Source of the DNA: Mayfieldus sp038329895
GTDB taxonomy: Bacteria > Actinomycetota > Thermoleophilia > Solirubrobacterales > 70-9
DNA: 37,830 nucleotides
Reading direction: 5' to 3'
Assembly (NCBI GenBank): GCA_038329895.1
Contig: JBBQNM010000015.1
Coordinates: forward strand, 1 to 37,830
Under the pieces are notes generated by a model, which saw only the letters and a list, made by a program, of their open reading frames with translations, was not told the origin of the DNA and did no database searches. Positions 1 through 7,490 of the stretch are shown here, piece by piece. Position numbers and translations under genes: made by a program. Every line of letters begins with the position of its first letter. Position 1 is the stretch's first letter.

Positions 1-18
1 GCCTGCGACACACCTTCT

Positions 19-100
19 GCGGCGGCTTCGCCGCCTGACAGTCGGTCTTGGCCGGTGCCGTAGGCGCCGGCACAGGCATGTCAGGCGCCGAAGGCGCCGC
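19..100. repeat. Inverted repeat with three GC-rich hairpins upstream of argG
   Basis: Two 22-nt arms (19-40 and 79-100) are reverse complements of each other at 20 of 22 positions. Each arm is itself a hairpin: 21-26/30-35 and 84-89/93-98, with 3-nt loops. A third hairpin (55-60 with 68-73) lies between them. The arms end in TGACA and TGTCA facing inward. The block ends 9 bases before the argG start, so it could be the terminator of an upstream gene outside the window, a REP-like repeat, or a leader structure affecting argG. Nothing in the sequence decides between these. Confidence 0.6.
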
Positions 101-109
101 AATTAATTC

Positions 110-1375
110 ATGAAGGAAGTCCCCCGCATCGCCAGCTACCAAGCCGATCCCGCCAAGGTCGGCCGGGTCTTGCTGCTGTATTCAGGCGGCCTCGACACCA
201 GCGTGATGCTGCGCTGGATCCAGGAAACCTACGAGGCTGAGATCGTCACGCTGACGGTGAACCTGGGCCAGCCTGGTGAGGACTACGAGGTGGTCACCGG
301 AAAGGCAAAGGAGCTGGGCGCGATCGAGGCGATTGTCGTCGATGCGCGCGAGGAATTCGCCGAGGACTACGTGTTGCCGGCAATCCGGGCCAACGCGCTC
401 TACGGCGGCGGCTATCCGCTGTTCACGGCGCTGGGACGGCCGCTGATTGCGAAGCTTGGGGTCGATCACGCGCGGCGCACCGGCTGCGACACGATCGCCC
501 ACGGCTGCACCGGCAAGGGAAACGACCAGGTGCGCCTCGAGGCGTCCGTGGCGACACTGGACCCGGAGCTGAAGGTGATCGCACCGGTGCGCGAATGGAA
601 GATGGGCCGCGAGCAGGAGATTGCCTACGCGCGTGCGCACGGGATCCCGGTCAAGGGTGGCACCGAGCAGGCGCCCTACTCGATCGACGACAACCTCTGG
701 GGGCGCTCCTCGGAGGGGGGCGCGATCGAGGACATCGACCAGCCCCCTGCCGATGACGTCTTTCAGCTCGTCACCCGCCCCGAGGAGGCGCCCGACGAGC
801 CGCAATCGCTGCGGGTCGGCTTCGAGGCGGGACGTCCGGTGTCGCTGGACGGCGACCGGCTTGAGCTGGTCGAGCTTCTGGAGCGTTGCTCCGACGCCGG
901 TGGCCAACACGGGGTCGGCATCGTCGATCACATCGAGGACCGCATCGTCGGGCTCAAGGTCCGCGACCTCTACGAAGCACCCGCGGCGGCGATCGTGCTC
1001 ACGGCTCATCGCGAGCTGGAGAAGCTGGTCTCGACCATCCACCAGAACAACTTCAAGGGGTCACTGGAAAGCCACTGGGCCTACCTCTGCTACGCGGGGC
1101 TCTGGCACGAGCCGCTGCGAGAAGATCTCGACGCCTTCATGCAGTCGGCCAACCGTTTCGTGACCGGCGAGGTGACCATGAAGCTCTACAAGGGGTCGGC
1201 GACACCGGTCGCGCGCTCCTCGCCCTACGCTCTGTATGACCGTTCGCTTGCCAGCTTCGGCGAGTCCGGCGGTGAGTTCTCCCAGAGCGCCAGCCCAGGG
1301 TTCATCGAGCTGTTCTCGCTTCAGAGCCGGATGGCGCATAGGGTGCGCAAGGACGGGAAGAAGGAGGGAGAGTGA
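110..1375 (+). CDS. argG: Argininosuccinate synthase
   Basis: Joins citrulline and aspartate with ATP to give argininosuccinate, the penultimate step of arginine synthesis, in the cytoplasm. The 421-residue protein has the N-type pyrophosphatase P-loop SGGLDTS at residues 25-31 and the family motif HGCTGKGNDQVR at 131-142. Length is near the usual 400-450. The ATG at 110 follows an AT-rich stretch after the hairpin block; no clear ribosome binding site is seen. No argH lies beside it. The stop overlaps the GTG of a tiny membrane-protein gene (GTGA), so the two are probably translated together. Assignment is secure from conserved motifs. Confidence 0.96.
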   Translation: MKEVPRIASYQADPAKVGRVLLLYSGGLDTSVMLRWIQETYEAEIVTLTVNLGQPGEDYEVVTGKAKELGAIEAIVVDAREEFAEDYVLPAIRANALYGGGYPLFTALGRPLIAKLGVDHARRTGCDTIAHGCTGKGNDQVRLEASVATLDPELKVIAPVREWKMGREQEIAYARAHGIPVKGGTEQAPYSIDDNLWGRSSEGGAIEDIDQPPADDVFQLVTRPEEAPDEPQSLRVGFEAGRPVSLDGDRLELVELLERCSDAGGQHGVGIVDHIEDRIVGLKVRDLYEAPAAAIVLTAHRELEKLVSTIHQNNFKGSLESHWAYLCYAGLWHEPLREDLDAFMQSANRFVTGEVTMKLYKGSATPVARSSPYALYDRSLASFGESGGEFSQSASPGFIELFSLQSRMAHRVRKDGKKEGE

Positions 1376-1527
1376 TCTACAAGGCGATAGGCAAAGCGGT
1401 GGTGAAGCTGGGGGTGGCGTTCGTGCGCCGCCGCTACGGCACCCAGCTGCGATTCGCGTTCGGCTTCGGCGTCGCCGCGCTGGCGATCGGCGCCTACCTG
1501 GCCAGCCGTGAGGTGGCCGAGGGCTGA
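1372..1527 (+). CDS. Small single-span membrane protein
   Basis: A 51-residue ORF starting with GTG, sharing four bases (GTGA) with the argG stop and preceded by a strong ribosome binding site (AAGGAGGGAG, 1361-1370). The product has a basic N-terminal half (RRR at 19-21) and one hydrophobic segment at about residues 28-44, so it is probably inserted with the N-terminus in the cytoplasm. The family is not recognised. The binding site, the overlap and the coherent hydrophobic profile argue that it is a real gene. It is co-transcribed with argG, but no link to arginine synthesis is evident. Confidence 0.6.
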   Translation: MIYKAIGKAVVKLGVAFVRRRYGTQLRFAFGFGVAALAIGAYLASREVAEG

Positions 1528-1540
1528 GCCGCAACTTTTC

Positions 1541-1568
1541 TTGCGCCTTATCGTTAACGCAGTAATGC
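1541..1568 (+). promoter_or_regulatory. Candidate promoter for the riboswitch transcript
   Basis: A possible -35 TTGCGC (1541-1546) and -10 TAATGC (1563-1568) are separated by 16 bases. Transcription would start around 1575, just before the riboswitch. An alternative -10, TAGCTC at 1575-1580, is equally possible. Inferred from spacing only. Confidence 0.3.
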
Positions 1569-1589
1569 GTGCGCTAGCTCTCCGCTAAC

Positions 1590-1724
1590 GTGCGCCCCGC
1601 CTAATCCCGGCTTGGGAGCGGGGAATCCACGGTGGCACGGCCGACCGGCCGACCACAGGGGCGAATCGCAGACGCGTAGCGCCAGCCTTCGGCGCGAGCC
1701 CGACAGCTAACCCCGCAGGCGTCA
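1590..1724 (+). promoter_or_regulatory. Cyclic-di-AMP (ydaO/yuaA) riboswitch
   Basis: The leader carries the characteristic blocks of this class in order: CGCCTAATCCCG near 1598, GGGAGCGGGGAATCCA near 1614, GGGGCGAATC near 1659, and the hallmark GACAGCTAACCCCGCAGGCG near 1702. Class members bind c-di-AMP and usually switch expression off; in actinobacteria they often precede Rpf-type and NlpC/P60 cell-wall hydrolases, exactly the gene type that follows here. The 3' end runs into the only ribosome-binding-like sequence (AGAAGGA, touching the ATG), so control at translation as well as termination is possible. Confidence 0.85.
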
Positions 1725-1729
1725 GAAGG

Positions 1730-2752
1730 ATGAATTGGCGTTCGAAAACACCCTTTGCCACGCCGCGCAGCCGGATCGCGGCGCTCGCGTCGTTGCTGGG
1801 CGTCGGTGCCGTGATCGCGGCCCCCGCATGGGCGACCGACATCGGCTCGCTGCAGTCGAAGGTCGATGGTGCCCGCCAGCAGGCCAGTGCGCTGGCCTCC
1901 GACCTCGAGGCCAAGCAGCGCCAGATGGTCGCCGCGCAGCAGCAGGCCGCCGCCGCGGCGGCGCGCGAGCAACAGCTCAGCGGCCTGCTCGCGGTCGGCG
2001 AGCAGCGCGCGGCCGTGTTCGGCCGAAAGGTCGACGAGGCCCAGCGGCACCTGGCGGTCGAGAGAGCACGTTTGCGCCGGGCCCTCGTGGCGCTGAGGGG
2101 CCGGCTCGTCGCGATCTACAAGAACGGCATGCCCGACGCGACCGACCTGGTGCTCAGCGCCCATGGGTTCGACGATCTGGTCACCCGGGCGGACTACCTG
2201 CGGATGATCGAGGACTCCGACAGCAGTCTGGCGGGACGGGTGAAGCAGGTGCGCGACGCGGTCAAGTTCCAGCTCGGTGTCATCGAGCGGTTGAAGGCCC
2301 GCCAAGACGCCTACAACGCGCGCCTCGCGACGGCACGTGACCAGATCGCGGCGGTGCGGCAGCAGGCCGAATCGCAGGCCTCCCAACTGGCCGCGATCCG
2401 CGCTTCGCGGGAGGCGACCCTGAACGAGCTTCAGTCCAACATCAACGGCTGGATGAGCCAGATCGAACAGGCTCAGCAGGTCAGCGCCGCCCAGGCCCAG
2501 GCGACGGTTGGCCGCTGGCTCGGCGGTCCCTACTCGATCCCGTCCTCGATCGTGACGTGCGAGTCGGGCGGCAACTACGGTGCCGTCAACCAGTCGAGCG
2601 GCGCCGGCGGCGCCTACCAGATCCTGCCCTCGACCTGGTCGACCTACGGGGGCAAGGGCTCGCCCCAGAACGGCTCCAAGCAGCAGCAGGACCAGGTCGC
2701 CGCCCAGATCTGGGCCGACTCAGGCCCTGGCGCTTGGGTTTGCGCCGGCTGA
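1730..2752 (+). CDS. Secreted coiled-coil protein with C-terminal Rpf/transglycosylase-like domain
   Basis: Predicted cell-wall hydrolase of 340 residues. A signal peptide ends at about AWA (residues 33-35). Residues about 38-255 form a long alanine/glutamine-rich coiled coil of the kind found in PcsB- and CwlO-type hydrolases. The last 70 residues form a lysozyme-fold domain resembling resuscitation-promoting factor: the catalytic glutamate is probably Glu278 in CESGGNY, followed by GGAYQILPSTW and a terminal WVCAG. The coiled coil probably regulates or tethers the enzyme. The riboswitch directly upstream ties it to c-di-AMP and wall homeostasis. It converges with the epimerase gene, with 3 bases between the stops. 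The exact bond cleaved is not known from sequence. Confidence 0.85.
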   Translation: MNWRSKTPFATPRSRIAALASLLGVGAVIAAPAWATDIGSLQSKVDGARQQASALASDLEAKQRQMVAAQQQAAAAAAREQQLSGLLAVGEQRAAVFGRKVDEAQRHLAVERARLRRALVALRGRLVAIYKNGMPDATDLVLSAHGFDDLVTRADYLRMIEDSDSSLAGRVKQVRDAVKFQLGVIERLKARQDAYNARLATARDQIAAVRQQAESQASQLAAIRASREATLNELQSNINGWMSQIEQAQQVSAAQAQATVGRWLGGPYSIPSSIVTCESGGNYGAVNQSSGAGGAYQILPSTWSTYGGKGSPQNGSKQQQDQVAAQIWADSGPGAWVCAG

Positions 2753-2755
2753 TCG

Positions 2756-3778
2756 CTACTTCGGCGCGGGGCTTCCCGAAAGCTCAGCCGCCACCTGGGC
2801 CGAGATCCACTCGTAGGTCTTCGCCAGGCCCTCGCGCAGGCTGATGCTCGGCTCCCAGCCGTAGGTCTCGCGAAAGCGGGTGTTGTCGCTGTTGCGGCCC
2901 CGCACGCCCTGGGGGGCGTCGGGGCGGTAGCTGCGGCGCAACGTGGCCCTGGCGATTTGCTCCACGGTGTCGACGAGCTGGTCGACAGTGACCAGCTCGG
3001 CGCTGCCGAGGTTGACCGGCTCGATCCTCGGTCCCTCGAGGACCTCGATCGTGCCCCTCACGCAGTCGTCCACGTACATGAAGCTGCGGGTCTGCTTGCC
3101 GTCGCCCCAGACCTCGATCTCTTCGCTGCCCGACTGCACGGCCTCGGCGACCTTGCGGCAGATCGCGGCCGGGGCCTTCTCGCGCCCCCCGGTCCAGGTG
3201 CCATTCGGGCCGTAGACGTTGTGGTACCGGGCGACCCGGGTCTCGAGCCCGAAGTCCTCCAGGTAGTGGCGGCACATCCGCTCTGAGAACAGCTTCTCCC
3301 AGCCGTAGCCGTCCTCGGGGTCGGCGGGGTAGGCGTCCTGCTCGCGCAACGGCGCGACGTCCGGCGAGTCCTGGGCCGCGAGCGGATAGACGCAGGCCGA
3401 GGAGGAGAAGAAGAAGCGCTCGACCTCGGCGGCCTGGGAGGCGATGAGCATATGGGTGTTGATCAGCACCGACATCATGCAGAGCGCCTTGTTGCCCTCG
3501 ATGAACCCCATCCCGCCCATGTCGGCGGCGAGGTTGTAGACATCGGCGATCCCCTCGACCGCTTGCTGGCATTCTTCGCGCCGGGACAGGTCGAGGACCA
3601 CGCTGTCGCTGCCCTCGTGCAGCTGGAACCACTGGTCAAGCGGCTTGCAGTCGACCGCCCGCACCTCGTGGCCCCGGTCTAGCAGCTTTCGCGACAGATG
3701 GCCACCGATGAAGCCCCCGGCGCCGGTGACCAGAGCGGGGCGGCGCTCTTGCCCTCCATCGCTGCTCGGTGGGGTCAT
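2756..3778 (-). CDS. GDP-mannose 3,5-epimerase-like NAD-dependent SDR
   Basis: Extended short-chain dehydrogenase of 340 residues. The Rossmann motif GAGGFIGGH is at 19-27 and the catalytic YxxxK is Tyr158/Lys162. The signature ADMGGMGFI (85-93), the cysteine in SSSACVYP (Cys129) and the lysine in GREKAPAA (Lys201) match the sites that act as acid/base in plant GDP-mannose 3,5-epimerase, so double epimerisation of a GDP-hexose (for example to GDP-L-galactose) is the best guess. The ATG at 3778 overlaps the ATP-grasp stop (ATGA), which rejects a longer reading frame extending to 4066 inside that gene. It is the last gene of the lar/com operon. The substrate in this pathway is unknown; other nucleotide sugars remain possible. 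Confidence 0.85.
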   Translation of the reverse strand: MTPPSSDGGQERRPALVTGAGGFIGGHLSRKLLDRGHEVRAVDCKPLDQWFQLHEGSDSVVLDLSRREECQQAVEGIADVYNLAADMGGMGFIEGNKALCMMSVLINTHMLIASQAAEVERFFFSSSACVYPLAAQDSPDVAPLREQDAYPADPEDGYGWEKLFSERMCRHYLEDFGLETRVARYHNVYGPNGTWTGGREKAPAAICRKVAEAVQSGSEEIEVWGDGKQTRSFMYVDDCVRGTIEVLEGPRIEPVNLGSAELVTVDQLVDTVEQIARATLRRSYRPDAPQGVRGRNSDNTRFRETYGWEPSISLREGLAKTYEWISAQVAAELSGSPAPK

Positions 3779-5079
3779 CGCGAAGATGATGGATCGTCGC
3801 GGGGGACACGAAGATCTGCGACCCCTTCGCGGACCCCGACTGCGGGCGCAGGGCTGGACGCTGGGCCGCGTGATGGACCTCTGCCACGCACGGAAGCCTC
3901 GCGGGCCAAGCGCGCAACCATCGCCGCGAACGGCAACGGATCGTCCCTCGCGAACCAAGCCGCCTCGTCGATCCCGCGCAGTGAACGAAGCCAGCTGCGG
4001 GGGCGCAGCTCGCCCTCCCGCCACAGCTGCGCCGAGGAGACCAGGTCGAAGGGCTCCACCACCCATTTGCGGTGGTTGCGCGCCGTCGTCGGGGGGACAG
4101 GCTGTCCCGTCATGTCGCGGTACAGCGCTCCCAGGACGTCCAGCCCATTCGCTCCAACGAAGAGACGGAAGGTCTCACCGATCCGTGGGTTCACATCGAG
4201 CAGCTTGTAGAGGCCGTCCCGGGCGTCGAAGCGGTAGCCGAGGTCGAGAATGCCCCGGTAACCCACTGACTTCATCAGCCGCCGTGTCATCTCGTGCACG
4301 GTCGGGTTATCGGCGCACAGGCCCAGCGTGGCAGGCCCGGTGTGCGGCCCCCGCTGGCGCAGCTTTTGCCCCGTGAAGCCGACCAGGCATTCGGATCGCT
4401 GATCGAAGTAGCCGTTGAACATCCAGATGGACTCTGAGCCGCCCGGGATGTACTCCTGGAGCATCACGTTCGGCTCCTCCGGGCACTCCATCCGGTCGTA
4501 GGCGGCGAGTAGCTCCTCCTTGCTCCCGGCGATGATGACGCTGGGCGGAGAGGGTACGCGGGCCGGACGCCAGGCCGCTATGCGCTTCACCACCACCGGA
4601 TAGCGCCTGCTCTCTGCGAATCCGGCGGCCTCGCTCCCGGAGGACGGGAAGTCGGTCAGCGGGACCGGGATGTCCAGCTCACCGCAGAGATGGTGCATCT
4701 CTGCCTTGTGGGAGAGCCTCCGTATCAGCTCCGCTGGCTGATCGGGAAACGAGAACCATTGGCGCAGCTTCTCAGCCTGACTGGCGACCAGCAGCGTGGC
4801 GGTGTCGTCGGTGGGGATCAGCACGGACCTTGGCAACCGGGGCCCGATCCCGCTCAGCAGCTCAACCCACTCGGCGCTCCCAGCTGCCTCTCCGGGGTGT
4901 GCGAAGTGCCCGGCCCAGTAGCGAGAACGCGCTCCGGGTGCGGGCCTTGGCACGACGCCGTACACGTCGACTCCCATGCGCCCCGCGGAGCGGGCGATCC
5001 CCAATGGCCCGTGGCTGAAGGCGGTGCCGTTGACCTGCAGCACGAGGATCGGCGCCGAGGTGTCAGAGGGACCGTTCAA
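3775..5079 (-). CDS. ATP-grasp ligase
   Basis: A 434-residue ATP-grasp protein. Residues 11-110 form a pre-ATP-grasp Rossmann-like region. The nucleotide-binding lysine is in VVVKRIAAW (Lys165), the adenine/ribose loop is QEYIPGG (208-214), and the metal-binding residues are Asp279 and the DVNPRIGE motif (295-302). Such enzymes activate a carboxylate as acyl-phosphate and join it to an amine or thiol. The gene begins with TTG at 5079, overlapping the comB stop (TTGA), and its own stop overlaps the epimerase ATG. Its place right after sulfolactate synthesis makes the sulfolactate carboxylate a plausible substrate; this is inference. The last 45 residues are basic, proline-rich and probably disordered. 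Confidence 0.8.
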   Translation of the reverse strand: MNGPSDTSAPILVLQVNGTAFSHGPLGIARSAGRMGVDVYGVVPRPAPGARSRYWAGHFAHPGEAAGSAEWVELLSGIGPRLPRSVLIPTDDTATLLVASQAEKLRQWFSFPDQPAELIRRLSHKAEMHHLCGELDIPVPLTDFPSSGSEAAGFAESRRYPVVVKRIAAWRPARVPSPPSVIIAGSKEELLAAYDRMECPEEPNVMLQEYIPGGSESIWMFNGYFDQRSECLVGFTGQKLRQRGPHTGPATLGLCADNPTVHEMTRRLMKSVGYRGILDLGYRFDARDGLYKLLDVNPRIGETFRLFVGANGLDVLGALYRDMTGQPVPPTTARNHRKWVVEPFDLVSSAQLWREGELRPRSWLRSLRGIDEAAWFARDDPLPFAAMVARLAREASVRGRGPSRGPASSPAPAVGVREGVADLRVPRDDPSSSR

Positions 5080-5801
5080 GTCTCGCTCAACCCCTGGGCG
5101 CGCATCACGACCCGACCATCGGTGACCGGGAAGACGCCATCCAGGTCATCGATGTGGGAGAGCACGAAGTCGAGATCGGGGCGCTGGCCGGTGTCGATCA
5201 GGTACTGGGAGCTCCTGCCCCCCACGAACGTGTCGTCTGGAGCGTCCATCCATTTCTCCACGACCCGCTCGGTGGACTCGTCACCGGGCTCGTATCCCGC
5301 CTCGAAGAGCGGGGCCGCGATCCGGGCGCAGCACAATTGGTCCTCGGCGCGGAACTCACCCCGCGAGTCAGCCCCCAGCAGCGCTACGCGATCGTGCCCA
5401 TCGCGCAGCTCCTTGACCTGTGCGGTGACATTTCGCAGGCAGGCCGCGTAGGCGGCGCCGCTGGCCGCGGCTTCGCACATCAGCCGGGTCCCCGAGGTGG
5501 AGAGGAGGACCATTGGCCGTTCGATGTCTGTCCGCCGCTCGATCTCCGCGGGGCTGTTCTGGAGATGAAATCCGTAGGGCATCGAGCCGCCGAGCTCCCC
5601 CACCAGCAGCGGATTGCTGAGGCGGGCGGCAAGCGGTACCGCCGCCTCGATCGACGCAGCCGGGAAGCATTGCCGCCCCTTGGCCACCGCCGTGACGGTG
5701 GTGGTGGTGGAGCGAAGCACATCCACGGCGACGATCGCCGTCCCCGCCTCTTCGCCCGAGAGGTGTGCGTGAAAGCAGCCGATGGTCAACACCCCCGCCA
5801 C
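5076..5801 (-). CDS. comB: 2-phosphosulfolactate phosphatase
   Basis: ComB-family hydrolase that removes phosphate from (2R)-phospho-3-sulfolactate to give (2R)-3-sulfolactate. Visible family features are AVDVLRSTTT near residue 25, GELGGSMPYGFHLQNSP in the first third, and LSTSGTRLM. The chosen GTG at 5801 gives 241 residues, the normal family size, and lies 5 bases after AGGGG; a frame extending back to 6140 only overlaps comA. A second GTG at 5792 is possible. It starts 8 bases after the comA stop and ends overlapping the ATP-grasp start. ComA and ComB are known in methanogen coenzyme M synthesis and in Bacillus sporulation (YitD/YitC). Confidence 0.87.
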   Translation of the reverse strand: MAGVLTIGCFHAHLSGEEAGTAIVAVDVLRSTTTTVTAVAKGRQCFPAASIEAAVPLAARLSNPLLVGELGGSMPYGFHLQNSPAEIERRTDIERPMVLLSTSGTRLMCEAAASGAAYAACLRNVTAQVKELRDGHDRVALLGADSRGEFRAEDQLCCARIAAPLFEAGYEPGDESTERVVEKWMDAPDDTFVGGRSSQYLIDTGQRPDLDFVLSHIDDLDGVFPVTDGRVVMRAQGLSET

Positions 5802-5809
5802 GGCAGCCC

Positions 5810-6616
5810 CTAGCGACCTGAATTCTGCCAGTCGGGCGATCGCGGACGAAGGCCTTCCACGCCGAAGGCATCCGAATGCAGTCCACGGCGATAGATCTCC
5901 ACCCGCAAGACCTCTTCCAGAAGCACGTTTCCCAACCGCACCTCCGGGCCGAAGTGGTCGATCAAGGCGAACTGGCTTGCCTTCGTTGGGGCCTCGAAGA
6001 TGACCCTTTCGAGGCTGAACGCGGCGGCGAATTGCTCCGCCAGCGCGGTGTTCAGTGCGCCCTCCGCATCGAACATCCCGACATCCTCGGCTGACTCGCG
6101 CGCCTCGACCACCACGCTCGTGGCGCCGGCGTCGAGCCATTCATGGCCTTGCGCGATCAGTTCCCTGGCCTCGGAGGGGCTCATCGGCCCGCCGTGCTTT
6201 CTGCCGAGCTCGAATTGGGCCTCGAGTCCGCGCTGGGAGGCCATGGCCATCACTTCGGGGGGAGAGAGCTCCACTCCCGAGAAGCCCTCCGCGCACTCTA
6301 TGCGGGTGAATCCGAGATCGGCGCAGAGGTCGAGATAGGGGCCGATCAGTCCCTGCGCGGCCGAGATCTCGAAGGGGCCCCCTCCGGACACGGTGGAAAC
6401 CCCGGCGCCGGCGGCGGCCTCCAGCTTGCGGCGTGTCTCGGACTCCTGCGCGACCATCCAGCAAGCCATCGAGATCTTCAACCCGGCCATCAGGTGGGCG
6501 CTCTGGGCCAGGTGGCCCTCCAGCGTCACGGGCGCACCGCCGGGGTCAAAGGGCGTTGTCGCAGGCGGGATCTCGCGCACCCCCAGACCCGTCAAGAACT
6601 CCCCAGTGCCAGACAT
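5810..6616 (-). CDS. comA: Phosphosulfolactate synthase
   Basis: ComA-family TIM barrel of 268 residues; the known reaction adds sulfite to phosphoenolpyruvate to give (2R)-phospho-3-sulfolactate. Family landmarks are present in order: GGGPFEISAAQG (78-89), LGFTRIECAEGF (101-112), FELGRKHGG (135-143), VVVEARES (168-175), IFEAPTKASQF (206-216), FGPEVRLGN (222-230) and RRGLHSDAFG (243-252). The ATG at 6616 lies 49 bases after the larE stop. This is not a coenzyme M-making archaeon and no comC, comD or comE is visible, so sulfolactate itself or a conjugate is the more likely product. Confidence 0.88.
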   Translation of the reverse strand: MSGTGEFLTGLGVREIPPATTPFDPGGAPVTLEGHLAQSAHLMAGLKISMACWMVAQESETRRKLEAAAGAGVSTVSGGGPFEISAAQGLIGPYLDLCADLGFTRIECAEGFSGVELSPPEVMAMASQRGLEAQFELGRKHGGPMSPSEARELIAQGHEWLDAGATSVVVEARESAEDVGMFDAEGALNTALAEQFAAAFSLERVIFEAPTKASQFALIDHFGPEVRLGNVLLEEVLRVEIYRRGLHSDAFGVEGLRPRSPDWQNSGR

Positions 6617-6665
6617 GGCGGCATTATGATCGCTGGCCTGCGTCAGCGTCGAAGTACCGCCAGCC

Positions 6666-7490
6666 CTACGGGGTGCCGGATGGTGCGCCGCGGTTCGGGG
6701 GCTCGGCGTTGAGAGATCCGGAGCGGAACGGCCGCTGGTCGATCCGAACCTCCGCGTAGCCCTCTGCCTGAAGGGCTCTGACTACTGCGGCGTGGGCCGG
6801 CGAGCTGAGCGCCCGCGGCAGCTCTTCCGCGCCGAGCTGAACCTTGGCGCGCGGCCCGAAGTGACGAACACGCAGTACCCGATAGCCCAGTCGCTTCAGC
6901 GCCTGCTCGGCACGGTCGACCTGGTCGAGGGCCTGGCGGTCCACGGGGGTCCCGTAGGGGAGGCGCGAAGCGAGGCAAGGCGAGGCGGGCTTTTCCGCAC
7001 TCGGCACCCGGAGCTGGCGCGCCAGCTTGCGGACCTCCTGCTTTCCCACTCCGGCTTCCAGCAGCGGGTGGATGACGCCGTGTTCCTCGGCCGCGCGCAG
7101 CCCGGGTCGCCAGTCCCCGACGTCGTCGGCGTTGGCCCCGGAGAGCAGTGTCGCGTAGCCTCGATCGGCTGCGTGCCTCGACAACTGCTCGTAGAGCTCG
7201 CTCTTGCAGTAGTAGCAGCGGAAGCGATCATTGCGCGCGTAGTCCGCTCGGTCCAGCTCGCCGGTGGTGATTGTCTCGTGTGCGATGCCGACCGCAGCTG
7301 CCACGCGGCCAGCACCTTCGAGCTCGCCCGTCGCCAGCGCCGGCGACACGGCGGTGACCGCGAGGGCCCGCGCAGCCAGGGCGCGGGCCGCAAGCGCCGC
7401 GACCAGCGAGGAGTCCACTCCGCCCGAGAAGGCGACCACGCAGCTTCCCAGCGAGGCGATTCGCCGCTCGATCTCCGCAGCACTGCTCAT
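6666..7490 (-). CDS. larE: ATP-dependent sacrificial sulfur transferase LarE
   Basis: Puts sulfur onto the carboxylates of the LarB product during nickel-pincer nucleotide (NPN) synthesis. The 274-residue protein has the PP-loop SGGVDSS (22-28), RCYYCK (91-96) and KPASPCLASRLPYG (167-180). Cys172 lies where the sulfur-donating Cys176 of Lactobacillus LarE is found. It is the only cysteine in the C-terminal half, so the single-use sacrificial type fits better than the iron-sulfur type. The ATG at 7490 overlaps the larC stop (ATGA); upstream in-frame codons would run inside larC. Confidence 0.93.
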   Translation of the reverse strand: MSSAAEIERRIASLGSCVVAFSGGVDSSLVAALAARALAARALAVTAVSPALATGELEGAGRVAAAVGIAHETITTGELDRADYARNDRFRCYYCKSELYEQLSRHAADRGYATLLSGANADDVGDWRPGLRAAEEHGVIHPLLEAGVGKQEVRKLARQLRVPSAEKPASPCLASRLPYGTPVDRQALDQVDRAEQALKRLGYRVLRVRHFGPRAKVQLGAEELPRALSSPAHAAVVRALQAEGYAEVRIDQRPFRSGSLNAEPPNRGAPSGTP

